In this document: positions 6,312-10,227 of the stretch, one piece after another
How positions within the stretch are numbered: position 1 is the first letter of the stretch
Layout of the letters: every line of letters begins with the position of its first letter
Source of the DNA: Actinomycetes bacterium
Lineage (GTDB): Bacteria; Actinomycetota; Actinomycetes; S36-B12; UBA10799
NCBI GenBank assembly: GCA_029779995.1
Contig: JAKOZM010000299.1
Coordinates: 1-10,227, forward strand
DNA length: 10,227 bases
Reading direction: 5' to 3'
Notes under the pieces: model-generated
What the model was told of the DNA's origin: nothing
What the model saw: only the letters and a program-made list of their open reading frames with translations
Database searches by the model: none
Translations under genes and position numbers: made by a program

Positions 6312-6317
6312 CAGACT
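6312..6317 (+). promoter_or_regulatory. -10-like hexamer CAGACT before the small membrane gene
   Basis: CAGACT keeps A at position 2 and T at position 6 of TANNNT but lies one base further from the ATG at 6325 (7-nt spacer) than the other boxes. It argues for ATG 6325 over GTG 6319, which would leave only one base of spacing. Confidence 0.35.
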
Positions 6318-6324
6318 GGTGTGC

Positions 6325-6693
6325 ATGACCTATGCCTCGCCACCGCCCAGCGACCCTGAGGAATCCGCCGGCATCCCGGCCTGGGCGGTGGCCATCTGGT
6401 GGATGTTGTGCGCTTTGGCAGCCGTGGCCGGCTGGTGGTTCGTGCTACTGATGGTCACCTTCGGCTGCGACTCCGGTTGGGAGGGCTGTGAGACGGTCGG
6501 CATCACCACCGTCTTCGTGTACGCCGGGATTGTCGGCGTGGGCCTGACCGGGCTGTTGATCTGGGCGCTGACCAAGCCGGTGGCCAGCGTACGGATCGCC
6601 GCAGTCCTGCTGATGCCGTTCTGGGTGATCTTCTCGATGGTGCTGTCCTTCGGGGGCTACTTCTTGGTGGCCCAACTCGTGAACTCCTCCTGA
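6325..6693 (+). CDS. Small three-helix membrane protein, unknown function
   Basis: A 122-residue integral membrane protein that I do not recognise. A Pro/acidic N-terminus (PPPSDPEE) leads to TM1 at about 20-46. A short loop holds FGCDSGWEGCETVG with Cys48 and Cys55 (CX6C). TM2 is at about 59-82, the basic turn TKPVASVR follows, and TM3 is at about 89-118. The basic turn should face the cytoplasm, which places the CX6C loop outside, where the two Cys could form a disulfide. The frame also has GTG at 6319, giving two extra residues; ATG 6325 is preferred. The gene sits between the MFS and GH13 genes but has its own -10-like box, so linkage to either function is not shown. Confidence 0.7.
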   Translation: MTYASPPPSDPEESAGIPAWAVAIWWMLCALAAVAGWWFVLLMVTFGCDSGWEGCETVGITTVFVYAGIVGVGLTGLLIWALTKPVASVRIAAVLLMPFWVIFSMVLSFGGYFLVAQLVNSS

Positions 6694-6702
6694 TCCGCCT
6701 GC

Positions 6703-6708
6703 CACACT
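6703..6708 (+). promoter_or_regulatory. -10-like hexamer CACACT, leaderless GH13 start
   Basis: CACACT lies at -12 to -7 from the GTG at 6715, keeping A2 and T6 of TANNNT. It lies 10 bp after the stop of the preceding gene (6691-6693). Confidence 0.45.
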
Positions 6709-6714
6709 GGTCTC

Positions 6715-8331
6715 GTGACCCCGTGGTGGCAGACGACCAGCATCTATCAGGTGTACCCGCGCTCGTTCCAGGACTCCAACGCCGATGGGATCGGCGACAT
6801 CCCCGGCATCATCTCCCGGTTGGACTACCTGCAGGACCTCGGCGTGGGCACGGTCTGGGTGAGCCCGTTCTTCGCCAGCCCCCAGCAGGACTTCGGCTAT
6901 GACGTCACCGACTACGAGGCGGTGGCCCAGGAGTACGGCACGCTGGCCGACGCCCAACGGCTCATCGATGAGGTGCACAGCCGCGGGATGAAGGTCATGT
7001 TCGACCTCGTGCTCAACCACACCTCCGACCAGCACCCGTGGTTCATCCGCTCCCGCTCGAGCCGGAGCAACCCGAAGGCGGACTGGTACATCTGGGCCGA
7101 TGGCCGTGGCAAGGACGGCAAACGCCCGCCGAACAACTGGAAGTCGGCGATGGAGTTCACCTCCGCCTGGCAGTACTGCCCGACGCGCCGGCAGTGGTAC
7201 TTGGCCACCTTCCTGCCGTTCCAACCGGACCTGAACTGGCGCAACCCAGATGTCAAGGCGGCCATGTTCGACGCCGTCCGGTTCTGGTTGGACAAGGGCG
7301 TCGACGGTTTCCGCCTCGACATCTTCGGGCAGATCATGAAAGACCCGGATCTGGCCAACAATCCGCTGCGCCCTCGGCTCTACAACGGCTTTCCCCGGCT
7401 GACCGATCGCGTCCACACCGAGAACACCCCGGCGAACATCGAACTCGCCCAGGAACTGCGCGCCGTCTGCCAGGAGTACCCGGGGGACCGGGCGCTGCTC
7501 GGGGAAGTGTTCGGCCCGCCGGACGTGCTCAAGGCCTACCTCGGTGATGACGACGGCCTCAACCTCGTGTTCCTTTTCGAGTTCCTCACCTTCCAGTACG
7601 ACGCCGACTGGTTCCGGACCACGATCGAGGATTTCGAGAACACCTTTCCCGCCCCGACAGTGCCGACCTACGTGCTGGAGAACCACGATCGCTCGCGTCT
7701 GCTCGACCGGGTTGACGGCGATGTGGCCAAAGCCGGGGTGCTGGCTGTCATCCTGCTGACACTGCGTGGTGTGCCGACCATCTACCAGGGCCAAGAGATC
7801 GGGACCCCCAACACCCGGCTGCCCTTCAAGGATGCCCTCGATCCGATCGCGGCCACCGTATACAAGCACCTCCCGCAGTTCGTCGTCGACCGCATGAGTG
7901 AGCGCTTGAATCGTGACGAGGTGCGCACCCCGATGCAATGGGACTCCAGCGCCAACGCCGGCTTCTGCCCCGATGGGGTGACCCCCTGGCTGCCGGTCAA
8001 TCCCGACTACCCGCAGGTGAACGTGGCCCATCAGCTCGTTCACAGTGACTCGCTGCTGCAGCTGTACCGGGCGCTGCTGCGACTGCGCCGCGACTCGGTG
8101 AGCCTGCAAAGTGGCCCGCTGGCGATGCTCGAAACGTTGCCCCCGGGCGTACTGGGGTACCGCCGGGCCGACCTGATCGTGCTGGCCAACATGAGCAGCG
8201 AACCGGTGACGGTGCGCTTCGCGGGCACCTCGCTGATTGAGACCGGTGAGGTCGCGGTCGGGACGGGCCGCGTCAGCCTGTTCCCGGATTCGGCCGTGGT
8301 GCTGCGCACCGAGGTTCCGAGACTGGGCTGA
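6715..8331 (+). CDS. Glycoside hydrolase family 13, alpha-glucosidase type
   Basis: A 538-residue (beta/alpha)8 enzyme that cleaves alpha-glucosidic bonds of small malto- or isomalto-oligosaccharides, releasing glucose. It has no signal peptide, so it acts inside the cell. Seen in order: SIYQVYPRSFQDSNADGIGD (9-28) with the Asp-rich loop 20-28, GYDVTDY with Asp63, DLVLNHTSDQH with His102, DGFRLD (197-202) with nucleophile Asp202, LLGEVF (261-266) with acid/base Glu264, and LENHDRSR (321-328) with His324 and Asp325. RDEVRTPMQWD (400-410) is typical of alpha-glucosidase/oligo-1,6-glucosidase members. All catalytic residues are present and length is normal, with a C-terminal beta domain from about 440. 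I see no trehalose synthase features. No sugar transporter or regulator is adjacent. Exact linkage preference is not readable. Confidence 0.92.
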   Translation: MTPWWQTTSIYQVYPRSFQDSNADGIGDIPGIISRLDYLQDLGVGTVWVSPFFASPQQDFGYDVTDYEAVAQEYGTLADAQRLIDEVHSRGMKVMFDLVLNHTSDQHPWFIRSRSSRSNPKADWYIWADGRGKDGKRPPNNWKSAMEFTSAWQYCPTRRQWYLATFLPFQPDLNWRNPDVKAAMFDAVRFWLDKGVDGFRLDIFGQIMKDPDLANNPLRPRLYNGFPRLTDRVHTENTPANIELAQELRAVCQEYPGDRALLGEVFGPPDVLKAYLGDDDGLNLVFLFEFLTFQYDADWFRTTIEDFENTFPAPTVPTYVLENHDRSRLLDRVDGDVAKAGVLAVILLTLRGVPTIYQGQEIGTPNTRLPFKDALDPIAATVYKHLPQFVVDRMSERLNRDEVRTPMQWDSSANAGFCPDGVTPWLPVNPDYPQVNVAHQLVHSDSLLQLYRALLRLRRDSVSLQSGPLAMLETLPPGVLGYRRADLIVLANMSSEPVTVRFAGTSLIETGEVAVGTGRVSLFPDSAVVLRTEVPRLG

Positions 8332-8377
8332 GCGGGTCGGCTGGCAGGGACGGCCCCCCAAGGCGCCGCGCACGTCC

Positions 8378-8383
8378 TAGGCT
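8378..8383 (+). promoter_or_regulatory. -10 box TAGGCT, leaderless WS/DGAT start
   Basis: TAGGCT at -12 to -7 from the GTG at 8390, in the context CGTCCTAGGCTGAGGTC. Nearly the same string recurs at the patatin start (9776-9793). The GAGG in the spacer is only 2 nt from the GTG, too close for a normal ribosome-binding site. Confidence 0.6.
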
Positions 8384-8389
8384 GAGGTC

Positions 8390-9784
8390 GTGGACCGCTT
8401 GACTGTGCTTGACGACACCTTTGTCGTGCTGGAACGCGACAACTTGCCCATGCACATCGGATCGCTGATGATCTTCGACGGTCCGCCGCCGGAGTACGAG
8501 GACCTCACGGCCCACATGAGTGGGCGTCTGGACCAGCTACCCCGCTACCGCCAGGTGCTGCGCGAGGTGCCTCTCAATCTGGGCCGGCCCACCTGGCAGG
8601 ACGATACTCACTTCAGCCTCGAGTACCACGTCCGGCACACGGCTGTGCCACATCCCGGAGGCGACGAGCAACTGCGGATCCTCGCCGGCCGCCTGCTCAG
8701 CCAACGCCTGGACATGCAGCGCCCGCTCTGGGAGATGTGGCTGATCGAGGGCCTGGCGCAGGACCGGTTCGCGATCCTCAACAAGGTCCATCACGCCATG
8801 GTCGACGGCCTGTCCGGCGCCGACATCATGGCGGCACTGCTCGACGAGTCTCCCCAGCCGGTCGACCGCACGCCGTCGCAATGGCGACCCACGCCCCCGC
8901 CCTCCACCGTGTCGGTGGTGGGTGCTGCGGTGGTGGATGCGGTCCGCAATCCCATGGACCGGCTCGGGCATTTGGTGAAGGACCTCGAATCCCCCCGCGA
9001 TGCCGTGCAGAAGGTCGCCTCGGCGCTGGCCGGTACCTTGCGGATCGGCGAGACCCTGGCGCACACCGAGGACAATCTGATGGGCCAGCCCGGTCCGCAC
9101 CGCAGGTGGGTGTGGGCCAACGGCAGCCTCGATGAGGTCCGGACGATCAAGTCCGCGTTGGGTGGGACCGTCAATGACGTGATCCTCACGGCGATCGCCA
9201 GCGGTTTCCGCGAGTTCCTGCTCGGCCGGGTGGACGACCTGCCCGAAGGTGCCTTCGTGCGCACCATGGTGCCGGTCTCGACGCGACCATCCGACGCGCA
9301 GTCCGGCGGCAACCAGGTCGCCGTCATGTTCTGCGACCTGCCGGTGGGCCTTGCCGACGTCGGCGAGCGGTTCGCCAGCGTGCACGAGCAGATGGTGGCC
9401 GCCAAGAGCAGCGGCACGGTGGAGGGGCTGGATTCCCTGCTCGAGAACGCCGTGTTCATCCCGCCTGCGTTGTACGCCGCTGCCGGGAAGCTTGCCGCGG
9501 TGACTCCGCAACCTGCGGTATCGACCATCACGACCAACGTGCCCGGCCCGCAGAGCCAGCTCTACATACTCAGTCATCCCATGCGCAAGATGCTGCCTTA
9601 CGTGCCACTGGGCATGAACCAGCTCGTGACGATCGCGATCATGAGCTACAACGGTGAGCTGTGCTGCGGCATCACCGCCGACTACGATCAGGTGCCCGAT
9701 GTGCAGCGGGTGGCCCAGGGCATCGAACAGGGGCTGGCTGACCTGGCAGCGGCCGCCGCCGAACGGGGTTCGGGCTCGTCCTAG
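8390..9784 (+). CDS. Wax ester synthase / diacylglycerol acyltransferase (WS/DGAT)
   Basis: A 464-residue acyl-CoA-dependent acyltransferase that makes triacylglycerol and/or wax ester for storage, acting at the cytoplasmic face of the membrane. The catalytic HHAMVDG (134-140) matches HHxxxDG, with His134, His135 and Asp139. Before it is RPLWEMWLIEGL (111-122). Later conserved blocks are GGTVNDVILTAI (258-269, the 'ND' motif), MVPVSTRP (293-300) and ITTNVPGP (380-387). It begins DRLTVLDDTFVVLERDNLPMHIG, typical of the family N-terminus. Length is the family norm and no key residue is missing. Actinobacteria often carry several paralogues, some without strong activity, so lipid product and rate are unknown. 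The next gene is a patatin-like phospholipase whose -10 box uses this gene's TAG stop. Confidence 0.92.
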   Translation: MDRLTVLDDTFVVLERDNLPMHIGSLMIFDGPPPEYEDLTAHMSGRLDQLPRYRQVLREVPLNLGRPTWQDDTHFSLEYHVRHTAVPHPGGDEQLRILAGRLLSQRLDMQRPLWEMWLIEGLAQDRFAILNKVHHAMVDGLSGADIMAALLDESPQPVDRTPSQWRPTPPPSTVSVVGAAVVDAVRNPMDRLGHLVKDLESPRDAVQKVASALAGTLRIGETLAHTEDNLMGQPGPHRRWVWANGSLDEVRTIKSALGGTVNDVILTAIASGFREFLLGRVDDLPEGAFVRTMVPVSTRPSDAQSGGNQVAVMFCDLPVGLADVGERFASVHEQMVAAKSSGTVEGLDSLLENAVFIPPALYAAAGKLAAVTPQPAVSTITTNVPGPQSQLYILSHPMRKMLPYVPLGMNQLVTIAIMSYNGELCCGITADYDQVPDVQRVAQGIEQGLADLAAAAAERGSGSS

Positions 9785-9787
9785 GCT
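9782..9787 (+). promoter_or_regulatory. -10 box TAGGCT overlapping the WS/DGAT stop codon
   Basis: TAGGCT at -12 to -7 from the GTG at 9794. Its first three bases are the TAG stop (9782-9784) of the upstream gene, so one triplet has two roles. No -35 box is evident. Confidence 0.6.
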
Positions 9788-9793
9788 GGGTCC

Positions 9794-10227
9794 GTGGACG
9801 TCCCCGGACCCCGTAGCGAGCGCGAGCGCAGCGTCGGGTTTCCTGTCCCACTGTCCGCGATCTTGCCCAAACCGATCCACTACGTCATGGCGGGCGGTGG
9901 ATCCCATGGCGCTGTGCAGTGGGGTGCGCTGCAGGCGCTGGCATTGACCGACATCGTGCCGGACTCGATCCTCGGGACCTCCGCGGGTGCCCTGACCGGA
10001 TCGATCATGTCGGAGGATCTCAAGGCGGGGGTGGCTCGGCTGGCCTATGTCTGGGGCCAGATGAACGTGTCCTATCTGGCCGGAGAGCGCTGGTGGACGC
10101 GCGGGCTGTCCCAGATGCGATCGCCGGGGCTGGTGAACAACACCGTGGAGCAGGCGACGATCAATGCGATCCTGCACACCGAATTGATCGAAGACCTCGA
10201 CGTCCCGTTCGGCGCCGTCGCGACCGA
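9794..10227 (+). CDS. Patatin-like phospholipase, 5' part (cut by window edge)
   Basis: The first 144 residues of a patatin-family serine acyl-hydrolase; the frame runs off the right edge. From GTG 9794, residues 29-50 hold HYVMAGGGSHGAVQWGALQA, the glycine-rich oxyanion loop (GGGSHG, 34-39). Residues 59-67 hold ILGTSAGAL, the GxSxG elbow with nucleophile Ser63. The catalytic Asp of the family's 'DGG/DGA' lies beyond the window. Patatins usually have Lys or Arg where this protein has His38. The first 27 residues (RSERERSVGFP...) are not part of the domain and include a repeat-like insert (9811-9840). It probably acts on phospholipid or neutral lipid ester bonds. The gene is 9 bp downstream of WS/DGAT but has its own promoter box. 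A later start at the ATG of Met32 is possible but would leave almost nothing before the oxyanion loop. Confidence 0.88.
   Translation, partial: MDVPGPRSERERSVGFPVPLSAILPKPIHYVMAGGGSHGAVQWGALQALALTDIVPDSILGTSAGALTGSIMSEDLKAGVARLAYVWGQMNVSYLAGERWWTRGLSQMRSPGLVNNTVEQATINAILHTELIEDLDVPFGAVAT
9811..9840 (+). repeat. AGCG-rich repeat-like segment inside the patatin gene
   Basis: The core AGCGAGCGCGAGCGCAGCG (9815-9833) is built of overlapping AGCG units, flanked by CCGT and TCGGGTT. It resembles the AGCGAGCG(A/C)AGCGAGCGTCG elements that are dispersed in many actinobacterial genomes. It stays in frame and encodes RSERERSVG. There is only one copy in this window, so its dispersed nature is inferred from memory of related genomes. 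Confidence 0.4.

Noticed and set aside
8334..8356. Possible terminator GGGTCG/CGGCCC after the GH13 gene
   Set aside because: The stem is 6 bp with a G-T wobble, an 11-nt loop and no T-run; such pairings are expected by chance in DNA this GC-rich.
6445..8373. 642-residue open frame antisense to the small membrane and GH13 genes
   Set aside because: It mirrors the GH13 gene, which has every catalytic motif. The translation is low-complexity His/Gly/Arg/Val-rich with no domain, the usual antisense shadow in high-GC DNA.
8537..10177. 546-residue open frame antisense to WS/DGAT and patatin
   Set aside because: It spans two well-supported genes and their junction and encodes His/Arg/Gly-rich sequence without recognisable motifs; codon-position bias explains it.
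1..10227. Search for mobile elements, CRISPR, toxin-antitoxin or defence cassettes
   Set aside because: I found no transposase, integrase, spaced repeat array, tRNA or paired small ORFs of toxin-antitoxin type; gene content and composition look uniform across the window.

Overview
This window is high-GC DNA that reads as a chromosomal segment of an actinobacterium (Actinomycetota). The grounds are the GC-rich third codon positions, the many GTG starts, a DinB/mycothiol-transferase-like protein, a WS/DGAT acyltransferase, and many genes starting a fixed distance after a TANNNT -10 box with no ribosome-binding site, a leaderless arrangement common in that phylum. The genus cannot be fixed from the sequence. 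I see no insertion sequence, phage gene, CRISPR array, tRNA or rRNA. The content is ordinary housekeeping and accessory metabolism.

Layout, left to right. 1-509: C-terminal end of a secreted Ig-like-domain protein (+). 541-963: small tail-anchored protein of unknown function (+), converging with 968-1315, a VOC/glyoxalase-like protein (-). 1406-2239: esterase-D-type alpha/beta hydrolase (+), converging with and overlapping by 8 bp 2232-2618, a DUF302 protein (-). The DUF302 gene diverges from 2648-3340, a lipoprotein (+), across only 29 bp. The lipoprotein gene overlaps 3337-4185, an AlkA-like DNA glycosylase (+). Then follow 4226-4702 (DinB-family), 4794-6284 (DHA2-type MFS exporter), 6325-6693 (three-helix membrane protein), 6715-8331 (GH13 alpha-glucosidase), 8390-9784 (WS/DGAT) and 9794 to the right edge (patatin-like phospholipase, cut off), all on the + strand. 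No gene-free stretch exceeds about 92 bp.

The genes do not form one pathway. The clearest functional pair is the last: WS/DGAT makes storage triacylglycerol or wax ester, and the adjacent patatin-like protein is a candidate acyl-lipid hydrolase. The lipoprotein and DNA glycosylase overlap by 4 bp and are probably translated together, with no obvious functional reason.

The most striking signal lies in how genes start. Of twelve visible starts, five have a strict TANNNT at exactly -12 to -7 from the start codon, two more (VOC, GH13) keep the A and final T at that position, and three are near matches. If the first base of the start codon is +1, this is canonical -10 placement, so most genes here are probably leaderless and separately transcribed even where packed tightly. 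Two local cases stand out: the DUF302/lipoprotein divergent promoter pair has two -10 boxes, two -35-like boxes and two start codons all symmetric about base 2633, and the patatin -10 box begins with the TAG stop codon of the gene before it. The MFS gene is the exception, with a leader and a clear Shine-Dalgarno sequence. I found no convincing previously undescribed multi-gene system.
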